64,000 bases of DNA. Source: Eucommia ulmoides (Eukaryota; Streptophyta; Magnoliopsida; Garryales; Eucommiaceae). Each line of letters begins with the position of its first letter. Within the stretch, counting starts at the first letter, position 1. The notes beneath the pieces were generated by a model, which was not told the origin of the DNA, ran no database searches, and worked only from the letters and a program-made list of their open reading frames with translations. The stretch is taken from assembly GCA_016647705.1 (NCBI GenBank), contig CM028329.1, positions 62,265,231-62,329,230 on the forward strand, in the 5' to 3' direction. The translations under genes and the position numbers were made by a program. Of this stretch, positions 43,401 through 55,628 are shown piece after piece.

Positions 43401-43760
43401 ACATGGGGGACCTTAAAGCCCATGATCTGATGGATACCAAGTTGTCTTCTATAAGAGGAATTCGGATAAGGTGGATAATAACCTATGTGACTTTGTTAAA
43501 ACGTGCTTTAATGATAGGGATATGCCACCTAAAATGAATGAGACTCTCATAGTGCTTATCCCCAAAGTTGATATTCCTGAGAAAATTAACCAGTTTCGTC
43601 CAATTAATTTATGCAACGTTCCTTATAAATTCGTTACAAAAAATTTTGGTTGCTAGATTAAGACCCTACTGTTTGATATTGTTGACCCCTTTCAAATCAG
43701 TTTCATACCAGGCAGACATACTATTATCGTCCAAGAAATGCTTCATAATCTTATAGTAAT
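43378..43760 (+). pseudogene. LINE reverse transcriptase, fingers part, inverted
   Basis: Plus-strand reading: GDLKA, a frameshift, DGYQVVFYKR, then CFNDRDMPPKMNETLIVLIP, FRPINLCNVPYK, then in a shifted frame LRPY and a FIPGRHT-like motif ending QEMLHNL at about 43757. This is exactly the part of RT that should precede the minus-strand palm. Confidence 0.75.
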
Positions 43761-45447
43761 CTTTATGGAGATATAGAAAATAGAGGAAATTGAATTCTAG
43801 GGAGCAGGAAGATTAGAGGCAAAATGTCTGCAAAAATTGGGACAAAGGGAGGAAGGATGGTCAAAATACTCGCCCAACATATACTGATACTACAACCTTG
43901 TACGTGCTGTCTTGGAAACAGGAACTCTGCACTTGAATCAATTTATAGTTTTTTAAAAAATAAATTAAAGACGATTTACTAATGCTAGCTTCTTTATTTA
44001 TTAATTTTTGTATTATATCTTTTGATTAATTACGATATAACTATAATTTTATCGACCGGCCGACATGCATGGTTAACTTCATCTAAATGAATTAACATAT
44101 GGAGTAGCATGACATATAAAATACTTGAGTTCGGACAGAGTTTGTAAAATATATTTACCAACTATCTTTGTTCGTATCATTTTGATTAAAATTATAATGT
44201 TTTTTAATCATTTCAAATATACCAGTCAATCCCTTTAGTCAATTTTTTTTTTTAAAAAAAAACCCATAATTTTCTTTCTTTTATTCAATTTTTTTTTTTT
44301 TAAAAAAAACCCATAATTTTCTTTCTTTTATTTACAAAACGTGTGTATATATATATATATATATATATATTTTAATTAGTTAACAAGAAAGACTGAATAT
44401 TTTTTTAAGTGTGGAAATTAATGTAAAAAAATAAATGAAAAAAATATAACAAAAAATAGATATTTATGCATTTTAATTTTTTATTGGTTTTTAAATTGTC
44501 AAAGATAAAATTGCCATTAAATTTCAGTATTTTTTCGCCTATAGGGTAATAAAATGGTATTTGACCAAAAATGTTAAGGGATGACCAGTATTTAGCAAAT
44601 AATAGTGACAGTTCGTGTTTTTTTGATAAAACTAATAACAAGGGAGATACGTGGTTATTGAATCTCACATCGCTTGTGTTACCTGATCCTGAGCTATATA
44701 TAAAACCTAGGGTAATCCTCATCTTGCAAGGCGTCTTTTGAGAATGAGTTAGACCCGTTGATTTTCTACTGTGGTAAAGGCCATATAATGTTTTTGATGA
44801 GCGCAGAAAAATTTAATAATGGAGTCTTCAAAAAAAAAAAAAAAAGTCTCTCGTCAGTAAATGTGGACGAACAACTACTCTCTCTCTCTCCAGAGTTTTT
44901 TTTTTTTTTTTTTTGTCATCGGTAAGAACAACTGAACAAGAGGAACGATGCATGTAATGATGTTCCCCCTCCCATGCATTGAAAATTTGCATGATTTTGG
45001 AACTTACAAACGAATCGCCATAACTTAGCCCTAATCCCTAGTACTAATCTCTCTCCTCTCTCTCTCTCTCTAGAAAACATAGTTTATTACTTAACAAACA
45101 TGTCCTTCGACCAAAGTAAATGTCGGGCTCGTGTCAATAGATTAAGATTTCAACGTAGATTATGCGAGAGAAAAAAAAAAGTTGAAAAAAAAAAAAATGT
45201 TCACAGATTTGTCATCAAACCCTTTGGATTTGTCCCCGGGCTATTGGTCTTTGACTCAAATATTATGTGGTGTTGTTTACGGGGATCTTATAGGCTACAT
45301 GGTATTTTCTTGACGTTTAGCAAGGGAGAGTCGGAGACCCTTCCCTTTATTAATATACAATCAACTGCTTATAAAAAAAAAACTCTTTTGATTGCATCCA
45401 GTTTAAGGGTTAATTTTTATCATTTCTTAATAAAAAAAAGGAGGTCA

Positions 45448-45672
45448 TGGTGAACAGTCCAAAAACTTGTTTTTTTTTCACCATATTGTCTTTGCAATAT
45501 AATTTTTTTTTTTCTAAAGTCCTAAATTACTGTCCTAAACTCATTGTAATAATTTCATGTAAAAAATTACGGTGACTTTGATGTTTGTGCAATTATTTTT
45601 GATTTTTGATTTTTGATAATATTATTGAATTTTTTAACAAGTTATTGTACGGAGAGATTTGGATAAATAGTG
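45448..45672. mobile_element. Palindromic MITE-like element, copy C
   Basis: GTGAACAGTCCAAAAACTTG, TAAATTACTGTC, ATGTAAAAAATTACGGTGAC and GTTATTGTACGGAGAGATTTGG follow the same order as copies A, B and D. Confidence 0.4.
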
Positions 45673-45927
45673 GATTGCAAAATTTGTTGCCGATAGAAAA
45701 AAAAAAACAAAAAATAGAAAAAGTTCATAATGCTTCAATTAATGCTATCAAGTGATTCTCTCCTAACTAATTAAATTTAAAGCCGAATAAATCCTTAATT
45801 TTATTTCTCAATATGGTAAGCAAAATATTAGTACAATTTAAATCTCGTGGTTATCCAGTACATTTCCCTTTTAAGAGATCTAATGTTCAAAAACCAAAAA
45901 GTATAATTTTTTATTTTTTTGTTTATT

Positions 45928-46105
45928 TATCTTTTTTTTTTTTTTTTTTGTATACTCACGAGTGTCCACACACCTACAGAATGTGTGAGACTAATCTCGT
46001 TTAGAGTGCGTGATTATCTTTTCCAGTAAATATTTTTTCGCAGATTCGAACCCTGATCTCCTGACTTTACAGGCGTCTCTCAATTGTTTTAACTATGTTG
46101 CTATT
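45928..46105 (-). mobile_element. tRNA-derived SINE, family 3
   Basis: Minus strand: ACATAGTTAAAACAATTGAGAGACG, then a strong B box in CAGGGTTCGAATCTG, a body with TCTCACACATTCTGTAGGTGTG, and a poly-A tail of about 18 (T-run 45931-45949 on the plus strand). Confidence 0.55.
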
Positions 46106-47139
46106 TCTCTTTATTTATGGTGATTGGTGAACTTTGTCAATATGTAATTAAGCAAGGTGGGACATGGACACGCGCGTTTATATATTCTTTCCTACGATAT
46201 TATTTTTAAGATGTGCATTGCATTGTAGAACTTGGGATATGAGAGGGTTTGTCCTACATCTCAAGGGCAGATGTGTTCTAAAAGTACAAGGTTTTCATGC
46301 AAGTATATCAAAGGATCTAAATATCAACGAGGCAACAATGTAATAAAGTACTACAAAAAAGGTTATAGTGGTTGCTTACCCTACGTACAGGATATGATGT
46401 TTTGCCTGTATTTATATATGCTACTACAGCCTACATATGACCTATATATGTCTCTATACATTCTCTGTCCACGCATTTGCTGTTTCATCAACCCAAACAG
46501 TAGTATGGTACTTGCCCCATCACTGTCTCTTTTTTGTTCTTAAATATATTATATGGTATACGTCCAAACATTGCTTATACTGTTCATCAGCTCAATCAAT
46601 TGAATTCTTATCCATGCCACTTATTGTTCATTAATCAGTAGTTCTCTGTATTTTGCGAGGATATTCATCTGTGGCCTTAAAGTTCGTATATTTTCTCTCG
46701 TAATCAAATTTTTCGTGTCACTCGTAATCAATTTTTCTTTGTAAATCGAGAGTTGCATTAAATGGTGGGTTTTAAATTCTTATTTCATTGAGAGTGTTCA
46801 AACCATTATATAATTAAAAAAAGTACCGATATATGGGTTTCGGTTGAAACCTCTTAAAAAAAAAAATGAAATGGGGACAATTTGTTTGTGAATATTTACA
46901 TAGTACAATAGAGGGAGCTCAATTTGCACTTTAAAAGTTTTAACTTTTTAATTCAATTTCACCCTTTACCTTTTTTTTCACAGAAAACAAGACAATTGAT
47001 TGTAAGGAGTTCTTGAAAATGGCAACAATATTTTTATTCTTTTCCTATAATCATATCCAATTATTAGAATGAGCTTTATACTATTGCATTTGATAAATTT
47101 CAGATTTATTTTGACATTAACTTAAATATTAGGGGTCAA

Positions 47140-47500
47140 TTGTGTAAGAAGACACAATGAAGAAGAAAATTACGATGAGAAAAAAAAAAGAATAAAATTA
47201 AAAATAAAATTATTAGAGATAATTTAAGAATAACACTCATTGAAGAATGGAGTGAAGATAAGAGAAAATCATTTACAATAGTTTGGATATGTGTATAGAA
47301 AACTTATAGAACAAGTGAAAAAATGAGATTTAGTTCAAGTGCGAAGGGCTAGTAGAGGAAAAAATAGGCCTAAGAAAACTTGGGATGAAACTATTAGAAT
47401 GATTTGATGACATTAAACCTGATTAAGGGAATTACTCTTGATCATTCACTGTGACATAAACAAATTCATGTAGTCGATACTATTTAAGTGAGACGAAGGT
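47140..47500 (+). pseudogene. RTE-type LINE, 3' end fragment
   Basis: Frame-broken translation reads FGYVYRKLIEQVKK, DLVQVRRASRGKNRPKKTWDETI, then DLMTLNLIKGITLDHSL, HKQIHVVDTI. This is the conserved C-terminus of plant RTE-clade ORFs (usual form FGHVRR...RGRPRKTW...D....WR..IHVADP). It contains stops and at least one frameshift. Confidence 0.7.
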
Positions 47501-48416
47501 TTACTTCTTGGTGGAGTCTTGGAGAGAGAGAGAGATGATCAGGGGATTGGTGACGAGGGAAACAGTAAGTTTGATGGGCATGTAAGGAGGGGATGTAGTA
47601 TGAACAGTGAGAATAACAGTGAATCGTGTAGGGACGGTCGTCCATCAGCGAGAGAGACCAGAGCCCGCACATCAAAGCATTTGCCGGCCAAGAATTCAAG
47701 CCCTATCTCTGAACCCATTCTCCAATACTCTCTCTCTAAAATAATACTGTGTGTTTGGAGGAGGATAGGGATTAATGGGAGACAACAACCAACCCTAATT
47801 TCCTCCCCTTGTCTCTGGCTACTTTCACTTCACTTTCCTATTCATTGTCTTCCTCTCTTTCCTAAAATTGGGTTGGTAGATTAATTAATTTTTATGTTTT
47901 TTACCTTTTTTTAAACTTTTCTTTTCACACACTCCTATGAAGGTTGGTCATTCACGCGCGAGAGCTGTTAGTTCGGTTGACAACGAGAGATCTCTCATTT
48001 TTTTATTTTGACTTTTTTGAAAAATATTGTAGGAATTAAATTTTGAATTAAATTCTGAATGCACTAGATTAATGTAGATTCGAAAAAAAAATTGTTCACT
48101 CTCTCTCTTTGTTTTCTTTAATCAATTTGCTCTCTCTCTCTCCCCTTTTTTTAAGCATATATTTTTTTCTGTTGTTTAGTCACTCTTCACAAGTGATATC
48201 TTGTCTCCCCTTTTTATTCCCATTAGGGTTTACTTTACCAACTAATTTCTTTTTCTTTTTTTATTAAATTATCTCTTCTACCCTTCTATCTCACACTTCT
48301 TTCAATTTTGGTGTTTTTGTTCAGTCTTTACCTTTTCAACTTTTTGGTCATCTTTATCTCTCTCTCCATATTAAGGCACTCATCTCCCCAACTGTTCTTC
48401 TCCCAAATCTTTCAAC

Positions 48417-50510
48417 ATGAGTGATCCCTACTACTCAAATTACTGGTTCAACCTCAACCCTTTCTACAACTCCATATCTTCTTCCAATCCTCCATTTAAC
48501 ATCAATTTCTACTCTAATGATGGCTTCAACAACACCCTTTTCAGCGCTCAGTATCAACCCTCACCCCCTTCTCCACCTCTCAGAGAAGCTCTCCCTCTCC
48601 TCAACCAGCTGAGCCCAAACAGAACCCATCGCCAAGAACAAGATTCATCCTCAAGTACGGCGACGGCCATGGAAGTGGACAAGAAAGGAGGAAGCTTTTT
48701 ATCTAGTTTTGCTCATGGTTATGATGATGATGGTGTTGATGATGACATCACTGTGGGTCTACAGTTAGGCCTCCCGTCGCTTAGCTCTGCCGATGCTGAT
48801 CTCATCTCTAGGATGAGTAGTACTTCCTCTGTAGATCATAGAGCTGATGATGATAAACAGGAAGTCACTGTTGCGAAAGGCCAGTACTGGATCCCTACTC
48901 CTGCCCAGATTTTGATTGGTCCGACACAGTTCTCATGCCCTCTTTGCTTCAAGACCTTCAACAGATACAACAACATGCAGGTACATTGATTTTCTTTCTT
49001 TCTTTCTTTTTTCTTTTTTTTTTTTTTTCTCAATGTTTTTGGGCCAAAATGATCCTATAAAAGCTTTGCTTTCCCTCTCATCTTCTTTTCCTTTATATGA
49101 TTTTACAGAAAAGAGATATAGAGAGAGAAAACCTATCCATATGAATCTTTCCCTTGCCAACACTTCTTTTGTTGCTTAATTTCAACCTTTCACTTTAGAT
49201 TCCATTTTGGAATGATGGGATGAGAGTTTAGTGGATATGGGTCCTTAGGGCTTAACTTTTTTTACATTTCTTTCATCTTTAGTTATATATATATATAATG
49301 GAATTATATATTTTTATTCAGATTATATTTCCTTTTTCTTCTCATGCATGATTTGGGTTTTGGGGATCTGAAAATAATAAATCTACCTGGTGCAAATGGT
49401 GAGTGACCCCCTTCTTTATGGTGATTGAACTACACAGCAATATTAGGCTTTATGCCTTTTGTTCCTTGAAGTCTGTGTTCTAAGAAACATTGGCAAATGT
49501 GTCAAAACTGAACTTTTTCCCTATTCCTCTATGGGTTCAGATGATCAAAGGCCATGGCAATATCTCAAATAACCTTTAAACCACCTCACAATCATGGAAA
49601 AAAACCAGCACATAGTATTTCTTTTGAGAGCCCCACTGCTTTATATGATTTTTTTCTTTCTTTTCCTTGTGAACCAGGGGGGATCAATCTAACAAAAAGT
49701 AGTTTATAACAGTTACTCCATTTAATCACCAAATTAACTTCCTTGGATCCATCATTTCTGTACATTAAAATACCCAACTGGTGAAAGAATAAATTGATAT
49801 ATATATACCTTGCATCACTTTGTTTTCAAGCTCTTGCTTTTGCAGAAAGAATCTTCAATAATTTTGGCAAAAACCCTAAAGGAAAAGATGGTTCAAAGGT
49901 CAAGATTACAAGTTCAATTTTTTTCCCTTTTTCTTTTTTTGCATCCAAAGGGTAAAACATGTTTGCTGGCATCTGGGTGCCAAATTCTGTTAATGATGTC
50001 ATCTGGGTTCCTAAGAAATATAATTTTGAGAAAATGAAGTAATGATATTTCGGATAATGGGTGTAGATGCATATGTGGGGGCATGGATCTCAGTATAGGA
50101 AAGGACCAGATTCATTGAAGGGGACGCAACCAACAGCAATGCTGAGGCTGCCTTGTTATTGCCCAGCTCCGGGGTGCAGGAACAACATAGACCACCCAAG
50201 ATCCAAACCACTCAAAGATTTCCGAACCCTCCAGACACATTACAAGAGAAAACATGGGATCAAACCCTTCATGTGCAGGAAATGTGGGAAGGCCTTTGCC
50301 GTGAGAGGGGACTGGAGAACCCATGAGAAGAACTGCGGGAAGCTCTGGTACTGCACTTGTGGGTCTGATTTCAAGCACAAGAGGTCTCTCAAAGACCACA
50401 TCAGGGCGTTCGGACATGGCCATGGTGCAATTGGGATCGACTGTTTTGAAGAGTTCGAGGAGGAAGCAGCTTCAGAGATCGAGCAGGACAGTGGGTCCTT
50501 GCAGTCGTGA
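48417..50510 (+). CDS. WIP-family C2H2 zinc-finger transcription factor (NTT/WIP2-like)
   Basis: Two exons, 48417-48980 and 50067-50510 (GT-AG intron of 1086 bp), 335 aa. The N-terminus is variable and Ser/Pro/Asn-rich, with [11 protein letters not shown] and an acidic [14 protein letters not shown] segment. The WIP motif [16 protein letters not shown] is at about 157-172. Then come four zinc fingers. Finger 1 spans the splice junction (C174, C177, H190, H194). The next ones include [31 protein letters not shown] and [19 protein letters not shown]. The family regulates plant organ identity and growth (TT1, NTT, WIP4/5, DOT5). The C-terminus [13 protein letters not shown] resembles NTT/WIP2 most closely, but the WIP2/4/5 choice is not certain. 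The 5' flank has long CT repeats. Confidence 0.92.
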
Positions 50511-51498
50511 TCATTAAATTTGTAGGACTTTTGGTGTACTGTGTGAGGAGTTCATCTTGCTCAAAGTGAAGCAATGGAAAAACAATCTTTTTTGTTTTGT
50601 CTCGACTTCTTGTTATATACTTTGAAACCCTTTCAGAACTTCATCAAGCTCACAACTTTGCTTAAATGAATAAGGGAGCCCTATTTGCGATACAGAAAAT
50701 ACAGTCCAAGTCACCTCACAAAGGGATGATCACGTAAATAGATTCATGTAGTCGTATTTTTTCTAAAACCCAAATAATTGCGAGTGTAGAGGAAGGACTT
50801 CCAAACCAGTGGATTTGATATATGATGCATCAGCAATGTGTGTGCGTGTATGATGCCATTTTTCTGTCTGATTAATTATTACAGGAGTTAGCTTTGGTTG
50901 ATGGATGGAACATGTCCTATGTTTGTATCTATTACGTAGATTCACTATCAAATGATTAGTTTTAAAAAGTTGCCCATGAACTGAATAATAATCACACAAA
51001 AAAAGGGAAATTCACTAGAAATACGGGAAAGGAAAATTTTTTTTTTAAAGTTTTGTTTGGGGAAGAAAGAAAAATAAAATGAAGTAAAATAATTTAAATC
51101 TATTATTTTACTCTATTTTTAATAAAAATAAATTAAAAAATTTATTATCAAGGGTATAATTGTAATTTTATTTTATTTTTATGGAAAAGTCTCCCTCATT
51201 TTTTTCATTTTTCTTCCAAATGCGGAAACAAAAAATTACTTAGAAAATCGTTCATTTTTCTTTCTATTTTCTTTTTCTTCAATTTTTTCTCAATATTTAT
51301 CAAACAAGCATGTTTTGTTTTTGTTTTTTAATTTTCCATCCTATTTTTCTTTTCGTTTTGTTATTCATCTTTTTTTTTTTTCACCCAAATACGCACCGAG
51401 GTGTGACATGAAAAATAAAAAACATGGTTTCTTAAGATGAAACATGTAATTTACACTTTCTAATTGGAAGAAAAGAAAAAATGACAGATAATATTTTG
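50511..51498. other. 3' flank of the WIP gene and AT-rich spacer
   Basis: Probable 3' UTR to about 50.7 kb, then AT-rich sequence with GAAAAATGAA/TTCATTTTTC symmetry between about 51045 and 51390, possibly another eroded MITE. No gene. Confidence 0.4.
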
Positions 51499-52734
51499 AA
51501 AAAATTACCGGTCAATCCCAATTTTAGCGTGAAACTATCAATCAAACACGTATATTTGAAAATAAACTAAATAATCCTAATCTACAGATTTTTTGGACCA
51601 TCTAGTCCCAAATTTTAAAAAACGCGAAAATTATATGACAAAATTACCCATATATGATTTTCCTTTTTATAGCTTCCTTATTTGAAGGTTTTACACAAAA
51701 TCATTTTATTCAAATCAAAATAACTTTTATTGTACATATTTTTTTACGATATAATTATACATTTAGATTCATGTTAATAAGATCTTCAAAATGATATCAC
51801 ATTCAATATTTTATTTATTTATTTCGGATTCGTGTTACATTCAATATGGATGTTACATATAATATTATTATTACATGGATGTTATATGTAACATTACTAT
51901 TACACCATGTTACATGTAACATTCACACTCATTACGATATCTGATTCAATATAGACAATGTTACTTTCCACATGAAATATGTTTTTCATTGACAGATTTG
52001 TCCTTACATTATATGTTGGTTTTTTTAATAGGGATTGAGAGTTTCTATATTCAACAAAATCATTTTATTAAAACGAAAATAACTATTAGTATACACATTT
52101 GTTTTACAATCTAATTATATATTTAGATTCGTCTAAACAAAATCTTCAAAACGATATCCAACTCACTATTTTTTTTCATTAGTTTCAGTTTTCACATTCA
52201 TGTTACATGTAACATGATATTTTCTGAATTTTTAGTTCCTACGAATTATAAGATGTTACATGTAACATCCCCTGAAATGTAACATTGATGTTACATGAAT
52301 ATTAAATGTAACATGGTGTAGTTACTAACCTTTTGATTTTTGTTTTGGTTTGATTTTGGTTAATGTTACATGTAACATCCTCTGAATTATAGATGTTACA
52401 TTTCCCACGTGAAATGTAACATGAATATAAAAACTGAAAACTAATAAAAAAAAAAATAGTGAATTTGCTATCGTTTTAAATATCTTGTTTAGATGAATCT
52501 GAATATATAATTATATTGTAAAAAAAATGTGTACAATAATAGTTATTTTCATTTTAATAAATGATTATCTATTATCTAAATTAGCTCCGCAAAATAGGAA
52601 AGTATTATGTAGGCACAATAATTAGGGGTATTTTCGTCACAAAAATGGCAAAAGGACCACTCGGTTCATGAAAAAAGGAGCGGGTGTAATTGGTAGTTTT
52701 CAACCATTTTTGGGATCTCTCGGTAAGCGCCCCT
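51499..52734. mobile_element. MULE-like element with long inverted repeats
   Basis: Flanked by a 9-bp duplication, AATATTTTG (51490-51498) and AATATTTTT (52735-52743), 8 of 9 identical, as for Mutator-like elements. The ends share GGTCAATCCCA / GAGATCCCA and later GGACCATCTAGTCC / AACCGAGTGGTCC. Strong inner arms of about 150 bp run 52052-52205 and 52423-52573. An additional direct copy of the left arm lies near 51690-51830. The spacer carries the palindrome ATGTTACATGTAACAT four times. No transposase ORF. Confidence 0.65.
51907..52388. repeat. Array of 16-bp palindrome ATGTTACATGTAACAT
   Basis: Perfect copies at 51907-51922, 52200-52215, 52253-52268 and 52373-52388, with several partial ATGTTACAT / ATGTAACAT halves between them. 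Confidence 0.85.
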
Positions 52735-54725
52735 AATATTTTTACTATTTGTAAAATGAAAGTTTTTCAATTGTTGTTTGGTTGGAGGGATGTAAATGTG
52801 AAAAATATAAGTTTTTATGTTCGGTTTGAAAAGAAAAATGAAAAAAATATAAGCCGGTCATCTATCTAATTTACTATTTAACTTCATATATTATAACAAA
52901 TTAAAATTCAATAATAAGGACTATAACTCTAATTTCATAGTTCTTTTTTTAATTTTCTTCAAAATTAGTGTGAAAAAATTTACTTAAGAAATTATACGTT
53001 CTTCTTCCCATTCTTTCTCCTTTTCATTTTCGTATATATTCATCTTTTTTAATGCACATACATAGAGTCAAAGACAAATCATGCATTTTTTTCTTTTTCT
53101 TTATTATTTTCCCTTTCCAAATTTCTCTTTCTTTGGTAAAAGTAGAGAGAGGAAAGAGAGAGAGAGAGAGTAAAAGGCCGCATTGACAAGTCTTGTCGGT
53201 GCTATAATTCATTCAGGGTTATGTGTAGTGTGTACTGTGGGAAGATCCCTCTAATCAACAGATATGGGTCTGCCCTATTCTTTGTGCTCTCTGTCTGCTG
53301 CATGCTGCTGCTGTCTTAAGGAAACTCCATGTCACAGAAGGCTGGCTATGCCCAGCAAGAGAAAGTCTTTCTTTTCTTTATCAATCGACTTTTCTAGAGA
53401 AAACCAGGTCAATGTGGGAGAGTGCGCCTTTAAAATTGTCTGGTAAGATGATTAATCGACATACGCACCGTAAACTGACCTGGACAACACCAGTAGAAAA
53501 AAATAAAAAAATAGAGGCTGGCTATGGCAGTAACAGTACAAGTTTAGAAGAAGATATGGATAAAAACAGTACAGAAGATGCTATAGCTGCTTTTCAAACA
53601 TTTTTCTTGGTCTGTCATTTATGATCAGTCACAGCAACTTTATGATCATGATTGATCTTGATGAAGACCATTCTGTTTTATAGCAAGACTTGCCCCATCA
53701 ACGTCTTCATACTTTTTTAAATTAACCACTTAACCACCGGTTTAAACAAAGTTATACAGGTTCTGTATTAATTTCGGGGGAAACCGCTATTGACACTCCA
53801 ATCAAACATTTCTTTTTTGTGAAAAGTCGTGTACAAGTAGATGTTTTCTGAGTGCCATTAGGTCTCCCATATTTATGGGATAAAAACTGAATCTCTTCTT
53901 ATTTATAATCTTTTCGGAGGGCAAAACGGTTATCATGAAAAATACGAAAACGTGTTTACTGTTCAAGCGTACACAGTTTGTTGTTTACGCGGAATTCACT
54001 ATTCACGCGTATTTCACTGTTCATTAGCGATTGAACTGCATACTGTTCACGCGTAAATTATTGTTCATGCGTATGGGCATCATTCATATGTTGAAAAGAT
54101 AAGGAAATACTCACGAAAAAATCTCACTTCATGAACTAACTTTTAGGGTTGAAAGAGACCCGATACTAACTCAAAAACTTGCCAAACTTGCCTTAAAAAC
54201 AAAACGTATGGGAATGGAAAATAGGAGAAGACAACTTTAATGTCATGAATCTCTTTATGTGATCTTTATGTTTGTGTTGATTGGGATGAAATTTCCACGA
54301 ATAATATGACATCCTCAATCTCAGTACACAAGTTTGTCTTGCTAAATTAATCAAACCTTCCCCCATTCCCACTAATTTATTTAGTATGAGTTTTAAAACA
54401 GAAAAAGAGAAGGAAAAATTTTAAATTGTCCTTTCAAATTATTAGTTAATTTATGCTTATTTTTAGATAAATTTCTAGTTCTTTAGTTAATACAACATTA
54501 CTTGATTAATTCTTTAATTAACAATTAAATTAAAATGATTAAATTTAACTAAAAAATAAATTAGAAGAATATACAATATTGGATTCTTGGTGTTGTACAT
54601 GGCAAGCCAAATATATGTTAGCCGAGTAAGATCCTAAAAATATTTATTATTTAAATTCATATATTATTTAGTATATAGATAGCAGTGGGTTGCCCTTTTT
54701 TAATCAATTTTGTAGTTGTTTTTAG

Positions 54726-54970
54726 GGATCTTGGACAACAGTCCAAAAACTTAAAATTTTTGTCCATACAGCTCGTACGATATAATAATTTTTCAAGAAT
54801 TCAAAGTTAGTGTTCTACATAAAAATTATTGTGATTTTTTCAAATAAAAAATTATAATAATTTTTATAACTTTTTAGACTTTTGATAGAATTATTAATTT
54901 CTAAAAAATTTATTATATCAAGTGAGTTGAATAATAATAAGTCGTAAAATTTTGGGTTATGACAAAAAAG
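54726..54970. mobile_element. Palindromic MITE-like element, copy D
   Basis: GACAACAGTCCAAAAACTTA, AAATTTTTGTCCATACAG, AATTATTGTGATTTTTT, CGTAAAATTTTGGGTTATGA keep the order seen in copies A-C. Confidence 0.4.
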
Positions 54971-55079
54971 TCTTGCTTTTATTCTATTTATTTGCCCATT
55001 CATTAGGTGATTTTTTTTTTTTGGACAATCGGTGAGAGGTCTCTTATTTTACCCTTAATTAGTGAAAAATTCTAGAAAC

Positions 55080-55628
55080 GGAAAAAACTTTAGTTTTAGT
55101 CCCACCTATTTTAAAAAGGCGAAAGCCTTGCACACGCGTCTGCACACACGCGGTTACATGTAATAACTTTGTGTGTAAAATTTTGTTAGAGATAACAAAA
55201 ATCACACAAAATATATGTAATTAGTTACATATAACTAAATATACACAAATACATATAACTAATGGCAAACTAATTTCTGTGTTCAATATTTGTTAAATGT
55301 CACAAAATATTACACACACATATGTGTAATTGTAACATGTAACTAATATTATATAAGTACATGTAACAAAAAATATATAGATATATGTAAAAAAAAATAC
55401 AATTATGAAATTGTAACTAATATTTGTTACATGTAACTAATATTTACTATAAAACCGAATTTACTCACTAAGTTCTCCCTACAATTCCTGTAATGTCCCT
55501 ACAATCCCTACAATGTGTGACTAAAATTCAAGTAAAATTTAACTTAAGAGATTAAATCAAAACCTACTAATAAAAAAGGACTAATTGCGGATTACACCTT
55601 CAAAATAGGACTAATAGCCAATTTTTCC
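55080..55628. mobile_element. Possible second TTACATGTAAC-rich element
   Basis: Ends share GGAAAAA...TTAGTCC...CTATTTT in inverted orientation (left 55080-55118, right 55590-55628). The interior holds GTTACATGTAAC and many half sites. No convincing TSD was found. Confidence 0.35.

Larger units (their letters stand above)
40970..43760 (-). mobile_element. LINE (L1-type) retrotransposon, broken, with inverted 5' part
   Basis: The minus strand carries the 3' two-thirds of an L1-type ORF2: RT palm (43400-42670), connector and zf-RVT region (about 42503-41690) and RNase H (about 41450-40989), with frameshifts. The RT segment just upstream in the protein, from LKA...PDG to FIPGR-like, is on the plus strand at about 43378-43760. 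The two halves meet near 43.38 kb. The element is inactive. TSDs and the poly-A were not identified with confidence. Confidence 0.8.
43761..48416. other. Gene-free region upstream of the WIP gene
   Basis: AT-rich, with two adjacent copies of a 40-bp T/A-run phrase (44246-44325), a TA repeat (44347-44370), an LTR-like stretch near 44640-44770 (CTCACATCGCTTGTG, CTATATATAAAACC, TCATCTTGCAAGGCG), a MITE copy, a SINE and an RTE fragment. The proximal part (47.9-48.4 kb) with many CT repeats is the likely WIP promoter and 5' UTR. Confidence 0.45.

Noticed and set aside
46232-46543. 103-codon ORF
   Set aside because: No domain, ordinary intergenic composition, no splice or promoter context.
47519-47884. 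121-codon ORF upstream of the WIP gene
   Set aside because: Starts inside a GA repeat just after the RTE fragment and shows no domain; more likely non-coding leader or spacer.
53264-53640. Possible small gene or miR156-like precursor (GTGCTCTCTGTCTGCTGCATG)
   Set aside because: The sequence does not match a miR156-type mature sequence when aligned, no clear precursor fold was found, and the ORFs are short and domain-free.
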